A program made the translations under genes and the position numbers. From assembly GCF_016598535.1 (NCBI RefSeq), contig NZ_CP066779.1:5330053-5394052 (forward strand): a DNA stretch of 64,000 nt, in the 5' to 3' direction. The notes beneath the pieces are model-generated. The model was given only the letters and a program-made list of their open reading frames with translations, searched no databases and was not told the origin of the DNA. Origin of the DNA: Rhodococcus sp. P-2 (GTDB lineage: Bacteria; Actinomycetota; Actinomycetes; Mycobacteriales; Mycobacteriaceae). Shown here piece by piece: positions 9,644-22,519 of the stretch (positions are counted from its first letter, which is position 1; each line of letters begins with the position of its first letter).

Positions 9644-10339
9644 GTGCACCCCACACATCCCAGTAACGACATCGACCGGCGCGAGCGCCTGGCAGCAGCA
9701 CGGCTGTACCTGTGCACCGACGCGCGCCGCGAGAAAGGCGACCTCGCGCAGTTCGCCGAGGCCGCTTTGTCCGGCGGAGTCGACATCATCCAATTGCGTG
9801 ACAAGGGCTCGGCCGGTGAGCGCGAGTTCGGCCCGCTCGAAGCCAAGGACGAACTGGTAGCGCTGGGCATTCTCGCGGCAGCAGCGCGACGCCACGGCGC
9901 ATTGTTGGCCGTCAACGATCGCGCGGATCTCGCGATGGCTTCCGGTGCCGACATCCTCCACCTCGGCCAGAACGACATTCCGGTCCCCTACGCGCGAACC
10001 GTTGTCGGTGAAGACGTCGTCATCGGCCGTTCGACGAGCAGTCGCGCGCAGGCCAGTCTGGCCGCCATCGAAGAGGGCGTCGACTACTTCTGTACCGGAC
10101 CGGTGTGGGCGACACCGACCAAACCGAATCGAAGTGCGTCCGGTTTGGAACTGGTTCGATCGACCGCCGACGCCGCGCCGCCGCGCCCCTGGTTCGCGAT
10201 CGGCGGTATCGACGAGGAGCGCCTGCCAGAGCTGCTCGACGCCGGTGCCACACGCATCGTCGTCGTGCGTGCAATCACGCACGCGTCGGATCCCCAGGCG
10301 GCCGCGCAACGCCTCGCCGCAGCCGTCGCCGGACGCTGA
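9644..10339 (+). CDS. thiE: Thiamine-phosphate synthase ThiE
   Basis: 231 aa from GTG 9644 ([20 protein letters not shown]). It joins HMP-pyrophosphate and thiazole phosphate. TIM-barrel motifs are present: [56 protein letters not shown] and [20 protein letters not shown]. The open frame extends upstream to 9461 across the riboswitch antisense, which is not coding. It is transcribed divergently from thiO and has no visible riboswitch of its own. Confidence 0.94.
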   Translation: MHPTHPSNDIDRRERLAAARLYLCTDARREKGDLAQFAEAALSGGVDIIQLRDKGSAGEREFGPLEAKDELVALGILAAAARRHGALLAVNDRADLAMASGADILHLGQNDIPVPYARTVVGEDVVIGRSTSSRAQASLAAIEEGVDYFCTGPVWATPTKPNRSASGLELVRSTADAAPPRPWFAIGGIDEERLPELLDAGATRIVVVRAITHASDPQAAAQRLAAAVAGR

Positions 10340-10491
10340 AAACCGGTAACTGGCGACCGTCAACTGTTTGCCGGGCGATTCCGCACAGTTACGGGTCAGC
10401 ACGCCTGACTCGAAACATGAACGGAAGTTGTCCGATCAGACAACAAACCCCCAGTTCCTAGGTGCGATTTGATGTCCGAAAAGTCGGAATG

Positions 10492-10507
10492 CGTGATCTT
10501 GATCACA
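10492..10507. promoter_or_regulatory. CRP/GlxR-like palindrome upstream of the 43-residue peptide gene
   Basis: CGTGATCTTGATCACA fits the TGTGA-N6-TCACA consensus with one mismatch. It lies about 80 nt upstream of the 10587 start in the 247-nt intergenic region, which holds no other recognisable gene. cAMP-CRP/GlxR control is inferred. Confidence 0.5.
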
Positions 10508-10586
10508 GTTGCTCCGATTGCGTGTCACATCCCATTCGGTTTGTTGTAGTTTACCTCCAGTTACTAACTGAACCTAGGAGCACTAA

Positions 10587-10718
10587 ATGGGATCCCTCGA
10601 CACCGGCTCGCTCAGCACCGAATCGCTCGAAGACCTGAACCTCGGCAAGATCAGCGAGCTGCTCAAGCTCGGTATCACCGCGGTCAGCTTCATCACGGCG
10701 CTGAACTCGCTCAGCTGA
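10587..10718 (+). CDS. Small amphipathic peptide, 43 aa, no signal peptide
   Basis: ATG 10587 follows a strong ribosome site (CTAGGAG, 7 nt spacing). The peptide reads MGSLDTGSLSTESLEDLNLG then KISELLKLGITAVSFITALN and ends SLS. It is acidic in the N-terminal half and helical-amphipathic in the second, with no Cys and no signal sequence. It is isolated between intergenic DNA with a CRP-like site and two tandem hairpins, so it is its own transcription unit. Its MGSL start, size and composition resemble the four peptides at 53.5-54.5 kb. A mycomembrane (PorA/PorH-like) or secreted peptide role is inference; function is unknown. Confidence 0.75.
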   Translation: MGSLDTGSLSTESLEDLNLGKISELLKLGITAVSFITALNSLS

Positions 10719-10723
10719 GCCTC

Positions 10724-10780
10724 GTTTCGGTCGGGAGACCGAAACACGGAAGGGCCGGACTCCTGAGGAGTCCGGCCCTT
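10724..10780 (+). terminator. Tandem terminator hairpins between the small peptide gene and mutT3
   Basis: Two consecutive inverted repeats are present. The first is GTTTCGGTC/GACCGAAAC (10724-10745). The second is a 13-bp stem AAGGGCCGGACTC/GAGTCCGGCCCTT (10750-10780) followed by T-rich sequence. They lie between convergent genes and may act in both directions. Confidence 0.85.
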
Positions 10781-10813
10781 CTGCTGTGTATATGACCTGT
10801 TGAGACTACGTCG

Positions 10814-11398
10814 CTACAACTGGGTATTGCTCGCCTCGGACAGGTTCTGATCACTGCCTTCAGGAGAATTACCCGACAACCATCCGAATCCGCCGTCCTC
10901 GAGCACGACGGTGTGCGGGTCGCCGTCCACCGACACAACCGGCTCGGTCCGGAGCTCAGGCCACGAGGAACCGAATCCCGGATGCAGCGGCAGTGAGTCG
11001 ACGTCGGCTTCACGCACCCACCGCAACTCGGTGCTCTCACCGTTGGCAACCGTCGACAGTGGATGCGCAGCATCAGCCACGACGGTGGTGTACGTCCACC
11101 CGCTCTCGGCGCGCATCGTCACTACTTCCCCGCGAACGCGGACGGCGTCCTCGGCGATACCTGCTTCTTCGTGTGCCTCCCGGACTGCAGCGTGCGTCGT
11201 GCTCTCGTGTGAGTCCCGCGCTCCGCCGGGCAGTGCCCACGTTCCACCCTGATGACTCCACGCCGCACGATGCTGCAGCAAGACCATGGGTGATCCGTCC
11301 GAATCGGGGGCACGCAGAAGCAGTCCAGCGGCTCCGTGTTTACCCCAATGCCGAGTACCGTCCGATCCGATGGACCAACCGTCACCGTCACCACGCAT
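10814..11398 (-). CDS. mutT3: NUDIX hydrolase (MutT3-like)
   Basis: 194 aa. The Nudix box at residues 59-81 (GGARDSHESTTHAAVREAHE followed by EAGI) fits GX5EX7REUXEEXGU. The family hydrolyses nucleoside diphosphate derivatives. The position between glnX and thiE matches Mtb mutT3 (Rv0413). A Trp-rich N-terminus (WGKHGAAGLLLRA) is usual in this subgroup. The start ATG 11398 faces glnX across a 161-nt divergent promoter region. The exact substrate is not predictable from sequence. Confidence 0.87.
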   Translation of the reverse strand: MRGDGDGWSIGSDGTRHWGKHGAAGLLLRAPDSDGSPMVLLQHRAAWSHQGGTWALPGGARDSHESTTHAAVREAHEEAGIAEDAVRVRGEVVTMRAESGWTYTTVVADAAHPLSTVANGESTELRWVREADVDSLPLHPGFGSSWPELRTEPVVSVDGDPHTVVLEDGGFGWLSGNSPEGSDQNLSEASNTQL

Positions 11399-11559
11399 CG
11401 ACTACCTCGCTCCGCCTGCTCTCGCCGTTGTCCCACACTAACCGTTTCAATCTGCTCCAGGTGTAGGTGATGCTTATATGCTCGCGAAGATGCCCTGAAT
11501 CATTTCTCGGCGGCATCATTTCTCGGTAGCCCGCGTACAGCAGCGAAGTGAGGTGCTCG

Positions 11560-12917
11560 ATGGTCGACCGTGTCGTCCCGTCCATCGAACCCCGGTCGCT
11601 GCCGCCCTCCGAGGCCACGTCGGTATCGGCGGAAGACGAGCGCGCACTTCTGCGGCGCGAACTGCAGGCATTCATGTCGTCCACACCTGGCCGGCTGACC
11701 GTCGTCGGACTGATCCTGATCGCGATCACCTTGATCGCCGGACTTCTCGCCACTGCAGCGATCGAGAACCGTCAGGCAAATCTCGACCTCCTCCTCGTCG
11801 AAACCGAGCCTCTCGCCAACTCGGCCCAGAATCTCTACAGCGCGCTGTCATTGGCCGACGCCGCCGCGGCCACGGCCTTCATCTCCGGTGGCCTCGAACC
11901 CGCCGACGTACGCGACCGATACACGCAGTCGATCGGCGAGGCGTCGGCGGAGATCGTGCAGGCATCGGCCGGCCTCGACTCGACGGATCTTGCCGGCCAC
12001 AGCGCGTTGACCACCATCTCGACCGACCTGTCCGTCTACACCGGGCTGGTCGAAACCGCACGGGCCAACAATCGCGTCGGAAACCCGGTCGGGGCAGCAT
12101 ATTTGAGCGAAGCCTCGCAGTTGATGCAAACCTCGCTGCTGCCGATGGCTCAGCAACTCCACGCCTCGCAGGAGACTTTGGTCTCCCAGGTACAGCGCGA
12201 TTTCGAGACTCCACCGTGGTGGCCGATCGTGGCCTTCGTCCTCGTCCTGTGCGCACTGGTGGCTACCCAGGTGTACTTCTCCCGCAAGAGTCGCCGACGC
12301 TTCAACCTCGGGTTGATCCTTGCCTCGATTGCCGTTGCGGCAGCTCTGCTGTGGCTGCTCACGGTCGGACTGGTGTCTGCACTCGCCACCGGGCGCGCTC
12401 TCGACGCGGGCGCCGAGCCACTGCACGAACTGACCGAGGCGCGAATCATGGCGCAGCAAGCACGCACAGTCGAAACTCTCACATTGGCGCGACGGGATTC
12501 GACCGCCGAGGACAACGTCACGTTCACGCGCAAGGTCGACGCTCTGCGCGACACCCTCGAGCGCCTGCAAAACGATGATCGCGCGCGAGTGAACAGCGAC
12601 GTGTTGACCGCCGCCCTCGACTCGCGCCAGCAGTGGGTGGCTGCGCACACGCGCATGTACAACAGCCTCGGAAACGGTGACTTCAATTCCGCCGCGGCCA
12701 TCACCATCGGCGCCGGAGAACAGGATTCGGCCGCGGAGTACGGAAAGCTCGATCACGAACTCTGGCAGGGAATCGTGGATTCGCGGACAAATCTGCGTTC
12801 CGACGTCTCCTACGCCTCACGTGTGTTGGCAGCCTCTGCACCGGGCATGACCGTATTGGCAGTACTCGGAGTTGCCGGAATCTTCATCGGATTCTGGCCC
12901 CGACTGCGGGAGTACCA

Positions 12918-12921
<4 letters not shown>
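11560..12921 (+). CDS. glnX: GlnX-like membrane sensor protein
   Basis: 453 aa from ATG 11560, preceded by GTGAGG at 6 nt. Layout: cytosolic N-terminus of about 35 aa; TM helix LTVVGLILIAITLIAGLLAT; extracytoplasmic helical sensor region (about 60-205); two TM helices (PWWPIVAFVLVLCALVATQV and LILASIAVAAALLWLLTVGL); a second extracytoplasmic helical region; and a last TM (GMTVLAVLGVAGIFIGFW). This equals Mtb Rv0412c (GlnX), which relays amino-acid availability sensed by GlnH to the kinase PknG. The stop overlaps the glnH GTG by 4 nt. Confidence 0.9.
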
Positions 12922-16317
<3,396 letters not shown>

Positions 16318-16331
16318 CGGACGCCCGAGAT

Positions 16332-17531
16332 TTACAGCGCGGCCACCAAAGCCTTCGCCGCGCGAGCGATCGCCAACTCCTCGTTGGTGGGGACCACCAG
16401 CACCTCGACGTCCGACGTGGATGCGGAGATACGACGCTCGTCGCGGCTCTTCGCCTCGTTGAGAGCCGGGTCGACCTCGATGCCCAGACGGGAGAGGCCG
16501 GCCAGACTGTCGCGTCGTACGTCGATGTTGTTCTCCCCGACGCCACCGGTGAAGGTGATGACGTCGACGCCGCCGAGTTGAACGATGAAGGCGCCGATGT
16601 ACTTACGCAGCATGTGGACGTAAACGTCGTACGCAAGTTGTGCGTCGTCGTCGCCGCCCTCGATCAGTGCGAGCAGAGCACGAAAATCATTGACTCCCGA
16701 AAGCCCCTTCAAACCGGAACGACGATTGAGGAGGTCGTCGATCTCGTCGACCTTCATTCCCGAGTTGCGGTTGAGGTGCAAGATGATGCCTGGGTCGATG
16801 TCGCCGCTGCGAGTACCCATGACAAGGCCCTCGAGCGGGGTGAGGCCCATCGTGGTGTCGATGGCCTTGCCGCCCTTGATCGCCGAGGCTGAAGCGCCGT
16901 TTCCGAGGTGCAGGACTATCTGATTCAGCTCGGCCGGATCTTTGCCGAGGAAGTCCGCGACTCGTCCAGACACGTATTCGTGTGAGGTCCCGTGGAAGCC
17001 GTACCGGCGAATCTGGTTGGCCTTGGCCACATCCCGATCTATCGCGTACGTGGACGCTGCGGCAGGCAACGTATGGAAGAACGCCGTGTCGAACACGGCT
17101 ACGTGCGGAACGTCCGGCAGTTCTTCGCGCGCCACCTCGATACCGATCACGTTGGCCGGATTGTGCAGCGGCGCAAGGTTCGACAGATCCGCGATGGCTT
17201 TCACGACGCCGTCGTCGATGAGCGTCGGCGAATAGAAGATGTCGCCGCCGTGCACGACTCGGTGACCGACTGCGATGATTCCTGCCTCGCTCAGCGGCCG
17301 TCCGACCTCGGCGACGATGTCGAGCACCATCTTCAGGCCCGCTCGGTGATCGGCGATGGCGAGGCTTCGGTCTTCGACTCCGGTGCGGTGGTTGTAGACG
17401 ATGTGGCCGTCTGGTTCACCGATGCGCTCGATGAGGCCGTGCGCCACCGATTCCGCTGTATCCGGATGCACGAGTTGAAATTTGATGGATGACGAGCCGG
17501 AATTGATGACCAGTACGGTGCCGTCGCTCAC
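16332..17531 (-). CDS. ackA: Acetate kinase
   Basis: 399 aa. Interconverts acetyl phosphate/ADP and acetate/ATP. Family motifs: [20 protein letters not shown] near the N-terminus, [71 protein letters not shown], and [10 protein letters not shown]. The start overlaps the pta stop by 4 nt. The pair pta-ackA forms one leftward operon. Confidence 0.97.
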   Translation of the reverse strand: MSDGTVLVINSGSSSIKFQLVHPDTAESVAHGLIERIGEPDGHIVYNHRTGVEDRSLAIADHRAGLKMVLDIVAEVGRPLSEAGIIAVGHRVVHGGDIFYSPTLIDDGVVKAIADLSNLAPLHNPANVIGIEVAREELPDVPHVAVFDTAFFHTLPAAASTYAIDRDVAKANQIRRYGFHGTSHEYVSGRVADFLGKDPAELNQIVLHLGNGASASAIKGGKAIDTTMGLTPLEGLVMGTRSGDIDPGIILHLNRNSGMKVDEIDDLLNRRSGLKGLSGVNDFRALLALIEGGDDDAQLAYDVYVHMLRKYIGAFIVQLGGVDVITFTGGVGENNIDVRRDSLAGLSRLGIEVDPALNEAKSRDERRISASTSDVEVLVVPTNEELAIARAAKALVAAL

Positions 17532-19612
17532 GCTTGCGCTCCCTGTGCCTGAATTGCCGTGATAGCCACGGTGTTGACGATGTCCTGGACCAACGCTCCA
17601 CGAGAGAGGTCGTTGACCGGCTTGTTCAGTCCCTGCAGAACCGGGCCGACGGCGATAGCGCCGGCACTGCGCTGCACTGCCTTGTAGGTGTTGTTACCGG
17701 TGTTCAGGTCCGGGAACACGAACACCGTGGCCTTGCCCGCCACCAGAGAATCCGGCATCTTCTTGTCGGCGACACTCTGCTCGACGGCGGCGTCGTACTG
17801 AATGGGTCCTTCCACCAACAGGTCCGGTCGGCGCTCGCGCACCAAAGCGGTTGCGGTGCGAACCTTGTCGACGTCGGCTCCACTGCCCGAATCGCCGGTG
17901 GAGTACGAGAGCATCGCGATGCGCGGATCGATCCCGAACTGCGACGCCGTCTGTGCCGACGAGATGGCGATGTCCGCCAACTGCTCCGACGTCGGGTCCG
18001 GGACCACGGCGCAGTCACCGTAGGAGAGCACGCGGTCGGCCAGGCACATCAGGAAGATGCTCGAAACCGTCGAGACGCCGGGGGCTGTCTTGATGATCTC
18101 GAACGAGGGCCGGATCGTGTGAGCGGTGGTGTGGGCGGCACCGGAGACCATGCCGTCGGCAATACCCAAGTGCACCATCATCGTTCCGAAGTACGAGATG
18201 TCGGCGATCACCTCGCGTGCCCGCTCGATGGTCATGCCCTTGTGCGCCCGCAGCGCGGTGTATTCCTGTGCGAAGCGCTCGGTGTACTCGGACTGCGCGG
18301 GTGCGAGTACCTGTGCGCCGCTGATGTCGACGCCGAGTTCCGCTGCGCGTCGACGCACACTGGGTTCGTCGCCGAGGATCGTCAGGTCGGCAACCTGGCG
18401 CTGCAGTAGCCGGCCGGCCGCGCGCAGGATCCGGTCGTCGTCACCCTCCGGGAGGACGATGTGCTTGCGATCGCGTCGAGCGCGGTCGATCAGCTTGTAC
18501 TCGAACATCTGTGGGGTCACGACGGACGGGATCGGCAGTGCCAGTCGGTCCATCAGGACGTCGGCGTCGACGCGCTGTTCCATCAAACTCAGCGCGGTGT
18601 CGACCTTTCGCTGAGATCCGACTGCCACGCGTCCGCGGGTTTGGGCTGCGGCGCTTGCGGTGTCGAAAGTGCCGAGGGTTGTCGTCAGGATCGGTAGACG
18701 CTGTTTCAGGCCGGCCATCAACGCCGCGATGGCCGGGTGCGGCGTGATCCCGCCGTTCATGATGATGCCCGCCAGCGACGGAAATCCCTCTGCCTCATGC
18801 GCATTGAGCAACGCGAGCAGCACGTCCGAGCGATCGCCCGGAGCGATCACGACCATGCCTTCGACCAGACGCTCGAGGATGTGCTCGGCGGTCATGCCGC
18901 CCACCATCACCTTCAGTGCCTCGCGGTGCAGCAGTTCCGGGTCACCCGAATACAACTCGCCGCCGGTGGCCTCCATCAACTCCGCCATCGTGGGCGAGAC
19001 GAGCAACGGAATCTCCGGCAGGCTCCACGTCGGAACACCGATGTCGGACAGGGCTGCGGTGACCTCGTCGAGCTTGTCGGGATCGCAACGGTTGGCGACG
19101 ACGGCGAGCAGATGGGCGTGGTTGGCGGCCAACTCGGCGGCGCACAGGTGCGCGAGCTGAGCGACCTCCTCGACGCTGCGCCGAGCGCCTCGAACCGCCA
19201 ACAGAACCGGCGCTCCGAGGTTCACGGCGATGCGGGCGTTGAAGCTCAGTTCGCTGGGGCTTGCGACGTCGGTGTAGTCACTTCCGATGATCACGACGGC
19301 GTCGCACTGCTCGGCCACGGTGTGGTACTTCGCGACGATGTCGGCCAGTGCGGCTTCGGGGTCGGCGTGAACCTGCTCGTAGGTGACGCCGAGTGCGTCG
19401 GCGTAGGAGAGATCGGCGGTGGTGTGCTCCAGCAGCAGTTCGAGGATGTAGTCGGTTTCCTCGGTCGAGCGGGCGATCGGGCGGAAGACACCGACCCGGG
19501 CGACGGTCGCGCACAGCATCTGCAGCACGCCCAGCGCGATGGTGGATTTTCCGGTGTCACCTTCAGGAGAGGCGACGTAGACACTCGACACGGCAGCGGG
19601 CGCTTCTGGCAT
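17528..19612 (-). CDS. pta: Phosphate acetyltransferase, long form
   Basis: 694 aa from ATG 19612 ([20 protein letters not shown]). Three-domain Pta: N-terminal P-loop CobB/CobQ-like domain ([19 protein letters not shown]), central DRTGG domain, and C-terminal PTA_PTB catalytic domain ([60 protein letters not shown]). It makes acetyl phosphate from acetyl-CoA and Pi. An in-frame extension to 19651 lacks a convincing ribosome site. Coupled to ackA. Confidence 0.95.
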   Translation of the reverse strand: MPEAPAAVSSVYVASPEGDTGKSTIALGVLQMLCATVARVGVFRPIARSTEETDYILELLLEHTTADLSYADALGVTYEQVHADPEAALADIVAKYHTVAEQCDAVVIIGSDYTDVASPSELSFNARIAVNLGAPVLLAVRGARRSVEEVAQLAHLCAAELAANHAHLLAVVANRCDPDKLDEVTAALSDIGVPTWSLPEIPLLVSPTMAELMEATGGELYSGDPELLHREALKVMVGGMTAEHILERLVEGMVVIAPGDRSDVLLALLNAHEAEGFPSLAGIIMNGGITPHPAIAALMAGLKQRLPILTTTLGTFDTASAAAQTRGRVAVGSQRKVDTALSLMEQRVDADVLMDRLALPIPSVVTPQMFEYKLIDRARRDRKHIVLPEGDDDRILRAAGRLLQRQVADLTILGDEPSVRRRAAELGVDISGAQVLAPAQSEYTERFAQEYTALRAHKGMTIERAREVIADISYFGTMMVHLGIADGMVSGAAHTTAHTIRPSFEIIKTAPGVSTVSSIFLMCLADRVLSYGDCAVVPDPTSEQLADIAISSAQTASQFGIDPRIAMLSYSTGDSGSGADVDKVRTATALVRERRPDLLVEGPIQYDAAVEQSVADKKMPDSLVAGKATVFVFPDLNTGNNTYKAVQRSAGAIAVGPVLQGLNKPVNDLSRGALVQDIVNTVAITAIQAQGAQA

Positions 19613-19706
19613 GCCCAACAGCCTAGTGTGGGCCGCCGCCCACCTTGCCACTGATCGTGGTCACGCTCACGCTCGTGCCGACAACCGGCCGCTACGAGAA
19701 AGACGA

Positions 19707-19742
19707 ACGGTGTCTGCCACACGTCGAGTGGCAGACACCGTT
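19707..19742. terminator. Terminator hairpin after fgd
   Basis: The inverted repeat ACGGTGTCTGCCAC / GTGGCAGACACCGT with loop ACGTCGA lies 17 nt past the fgd stop and upstream of pta. It probably ends fgd transcription. Confidence 0.85.
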
Positions 19743-19758
19743 CAGTTGATCTCGGGAA

Positions 19759-20772
19759 TCAGCCCAGAGCGCGCAGGCGCGGCGCCAGGTCACGCTCGAA
19801 CAGTTCGAGGAACCGGCGCTGATCATGGCCGGGTGCGTGGAACACCAGGTGATTGAGACCGGCGTCGACGTAGGCCTTGACCTGCTCGACGGCGTCGTCG
19901 GGATCGGAAGCGACGATCCAGCGCTTAGCCACCTGCTCGATGGGCAGAGCGTCGGCAGCTGCTTCCATTTCGATCGGGTCCTCGATGCTGTGCTTCTGCT
20001 CCGGCGTCAGGGACAGCGGAGCCCAGAAACGCGTGTTCTCGAGTGCGGCCTCCGGGTCGGTGTCGTAGCTGATCTTGATCTCGATCATCTTGTCGATGTC
20101 GGCGACGTCGCGCTCGGCCTTGGCTGCGCCCTCGGCAACCGCCGGAAGCAACTTCTCGGTGTAGAGCTCCATGCCCTTGCCGGAGGTGCAGATGAAGCCG
20201 TCACCGGCACGTCCCGCGTACCGGGCGACAACGGGTCCACCGGCCGCGATGTACACGGGAATCCCACCCTCGGGGACGTCGTAGATCGACGCGCCACGAG
20301 TGGTGAAGTACTCACCTTCGAAGTCGACACGATCGCCCAGCCACAGCTCACGCATCAGCCGCACCGACTCACGCAGGCGCGCGAAGCGTTCCTTGAACTC
20401 GGGCCACTCGCCCTGGAAGCCGGTGGCGATCTCGTTGAGAGCCTCACCGCTGCCGACGCCGAGCATGATGCGCCCCGGGTAGAGGCATCCCATTGTCGCG
20501 AACGCCTGAGCGATGACCGCCGGGTTGTAGCGGAACGTCGGCGTCATCACGGACGTGCCGATCTGCACGCGCTCGGTGCGCTCACCGACGGCCGTCATCC
20601 AGGCGAGCGAGAACGGCGCGTGTCCACCGTTGTGGCGCCACGGCTGGAAATGATCGCTCACCGCAACGGAATCCATGCCGTGCTGCTCTGCCAGAACTGC
20701 CAGCTCTACCAGTTCGCGAGGGCCGAATTGCTCAGCCGATGCCTTGTATCCGAGCTTGAGTTCCTGCGCCAC
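19759..20772 (-). CDS. fgd: F420-dependent glucose-6-phosphate dehydrogenase
   Basis: 337 aa, colinear with Mtb FGD1. It oxidises glucose-6-phosphate to 6-phosphogluconolactone, reducing coenzyme F420. Recognisable segments include [79 protein letters not shown] and [20 protein letters not shown]. It supplies F420H2 to other reductases. It is monocistronic, between its terminator and a 95-nt upstream gap. Confidence 0.95.
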   Translation of the reverse strand: MAQELKLGYKASAEQFGPRELVELAVLAEQHGMDSVAVSDHFQPWRHNGGHAPFSLAWMTAVGERTERVQIGTSVMTPTFRYNPAVIAQAFATMGCLYPGRIMLGVGSGEALNEIATGFQGEWPEFKERFARLRESVRLMRELWLGDRVDFEGEYFTTRGASIYDVPEGGIPVYIAAGGPVVARYAGRAGDGFICTSGKGMELYTEKLLPAVAEGAAKAERDVADIDKMIEIKISYDTDPEAALENTRFWAPLSLTPEQKHSIEDPIEMEAAADALPIEQVAKRWIVASDPDDAVEQVKAYVDAGLNHLVFHAPGHDQRRFLELFERDLAPRLRALG

Positions 20773-20867
20773 CGTGCACTCCCTTGTCGTCTGTTTCGTT
20801 TACTTCTCTGACGTGCTTCTCGTTCTTTGCAGACTATCCAGACACCGCTCGGACTTCTCTGCCTGTC

Positions 20868-21215
20868 TCAGCGAGCGAGGCTGGTAACCACCGTTGCCAC
20901 ACCGGCTGCGACGGCAACCCCGGCCAATGCCAGTGCAAACAGCCACAATGCGTGCGGTTCCGGCATCGCCGCTCCGTCCTCTAGCGCCTTCTTCACCTGT
21001 AGCCAGCGTCGCATACCCACGAGGGCGGCCGCCGCGGCGAGAGCGATCAGCGTCAGACCGAGAGTCGTACGAACCCACCCGGTACTCCATTCCGGCACCA
21101 ACTGGACGACGGCAATGCCGCCCGCCAGCAGGGCAAGCGAGCTACGCATCCACGCGAGGAAGGTGCGCTCGCTGGCAAGGGTGAATCGCTCGTCCGGGCG
21201 GTTCGGTTCACTCAT
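20868..21215 (-). CDS. DUF202 (YidH-type) small membrane protein
   Basis: 115 aa from ATG 21215, whose ATGA overlaps the RDD gene stop. The N-terminus, RFTLASERTFLAWMRSSLAL, is the DUF202 signature. Three TM helices follow (about 22-42, 49-68, 88-112). Function unknown; the family often occurs in pairs and next to other small membrane proteins. The larger open frame reaching 21860 is a shadow over the RDD gene. Confidence 0.85.
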   Translation of the reverse strand: MSEPNRPDERFTLASERTFLAWMRSSLALLAGGIAVVQLVPEWSTGWVRTTLGLTLIALAAAAALVGMRRWLQVKKALEDGAAMPEPHALWLFALALAGVAVAAGVATVVTSLAR

Positions 21216-21685
21216 GCGTGCTCGCCTCCGTGGGGTGCCACCAGATCCGGGTCCTGACGCCAGTCGTAGACGACCTCGGTGCGCAGAACGATGTCCTGCA
21301 ACGATCGTCGTCGTCGATCGACCGCCGACCACAGCAATCCGAAGGCGAAGAGCACGCAGAGCACCGCTCGGATGAAGGCCAACGGCCAACGGACCAGCCG
21401 GTGACCCGACGTGATCACCCGAAGCCCCATCACGAGGGAGCCGACGGTCCGGCCGGTGGTCGCCCAACAGGCGGTCAGATACGCCACCGAGACACCGAGA
21501 AATGCCGTCGTGGACAGGAAGATTCCCGGTTCCGAGAACGTGAAACTCTGCGGCGAGAAGAGCAGTCGGACGAAGGCGAAGCCCACGTACACGGAACCCA
21601 TCAGGAGCAGGACGACGCCCAGGTCGATCAGTCCGGCGAGTCCACGGGTGACGATGCCGGCCGGGCCGGAACTCTCCTGGGCCAC
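21212..21685 (-). CDS. RDD family membrane protein
   Basis: 157 aa, GTG start. The RDD-type motif AGIVTRGLAGLIDLGVVLLL begins the protein. Four hydrophobic segments are visible, and TGRTVGSLVMGLRVI and RRRRSLQDIVLRTEVVYDW are typical of RDD proteins. Some family members are Na+/H+ antiporters or accessory membrane factors; the role here is unknown. The start shares one base with the upstream stop codon and the end overlaps the DUF202 start, so the three genes form one operon. Confidence 0.85.
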   Translation of the reverse strand: MAQESSGPAGIVTRGLAGLIDLGVVLLLMGSVYVGFAFVRLLFSPQSFTFSEPGIFLSTTAFLGVSVAYLTACWATTGRTVGSLVMGLRVITSGHRLVRWPLAFIRAVLCVLFAFGLLWSAVDRRRRSLQDIVLRTEVVYDWRQDPDLVAPHGGEHA

Positions 21686-22404
21686 TAGCGTTCGCCTGCG
21701 TTCGTCTTCGGATCGGTCTCTGGTGACGGCTTTTCTGGTGACGGTGCGTTGTCGCGGCCGAACAGGCGGCCGACGAACCCGGCGACAGCGTCGTCCGCCT
21801 GCATGCCCTGCACGCGCGCCCCGTGCACGGCCTCGGTGGAGAGTGAACCGGTCGATTCACGAATCATCTGGGGGAGGTCGACACCCTCGATGACCTGGTC
21901 GGCGATCTTGACGAGGTCGATGCGGTTGACCTGGCGTTCGAGGTCGACCGTGTCGACTATGCCGTCGAGGTCGAGACGGTCGATCACAGCTTTGACGTCG
22001 AGGCGGCTCGCGATCTCGTCCACGTCGACCCGGTCGATGATCGGTTCGAGCGAGACCCGTTCGGCAATCTTGTCCACGTCGATGTTCTCGGCGATCTTGT
22101 CGATGTCGACGTGGTCGACGACGATTTTCGTGATGTCGACTTCGGCCAGAGCAGCGTCGACGACAGCTTTGATCACCGTCCTCAACGTGGAATCGGCAAA
22201 TTCCGCCGTCGAGCGGATCGCGTCAGTGCCGCGAGTGGTGACCTGGGTGATCGCGTCGTCGAGGGTGCCACCGACTACGGGGATCCGCTGCATCGAATCA
22301 AGGGCGAGACCAGCGGTTCTGCGCGCCGCACCGGCCGTGATCGCAGCCAGCCCGAAAGCCAGCCGAATCACGTCGGATTCGGGGTGGTGCGACTGCGATC
22401 CCAC
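21685..22404 (-). CDS. Repeat protein with tandem (V/I)D-rich units, function unknown
   Basis: 239 aa, ATG 22404 (MGSQSHHPESDVIRLAFGLA). After a helical N-terminal region (residues 15-95), residues about 95-195 contain about ten short units of roughly 9-11 residues. Examples are VDHVDIDKIAENIDVDKIAE, DRVDVDEIASRLDVKAVIDR and LDLDGIVDTVDLERQVNRID. The C-terminus is charged and Pro-rich (SPEKPSPETDPKTNAGER). There is no TM segment or signal peptide; the N-terminal helix may associate with the membrane. It is the first gene of the operon with the RDD and DUF202 proteins. Related repeats occur in actinobacterial hypothetical proteins; no activity is known to me. Confidence 0.8.
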   Translation of the reverse strand: MGSQSHHPESDVIRLAFGLAAITAGAARRTAGLALDSMQRIPVVGGTLDDAITQVTTRGTDAIRSTAEFADSTLRTVIKAVVDAALAEVDITKIVVDHVDIDKIAENIDVDKIAERVSLEPIIDRVDVDEIASRLDVKAVIDRLDLDGIVDTVDLERQVNRIDLVKIADQVIEGVDLPQMIRESTGSLSTEAVHGARVQGMQADDAVAGFVGRLFGRDNAPSPEKPSPETDPKTNAGER

Positions 22405-22519
22405 GCAATTGTCTCCATCTTCTTATACGACTGTTACCCGGACATTCGTCACTCCTCTTCGCATTGTGCCACTGTTGGAAGGCACAAATACGCTGTCCGG
22501 CTTGCGCCTGGGGGGAAAT

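Noticed and set aside
11553-12578. 341-codon plus-strand frame overlapping glnX
   Set aside because: Arg-rich shadow; glnX has conserved TM layout and synteny.
21749-22519. Open plus-strand frame continuous with the mycoloyltransferase gene
   Set aside because: It is antisense to the repeat protein, Ser/Arg-rich, and the real protein starts at a signal peptide (ATG 22520) with a clear ribosome site.
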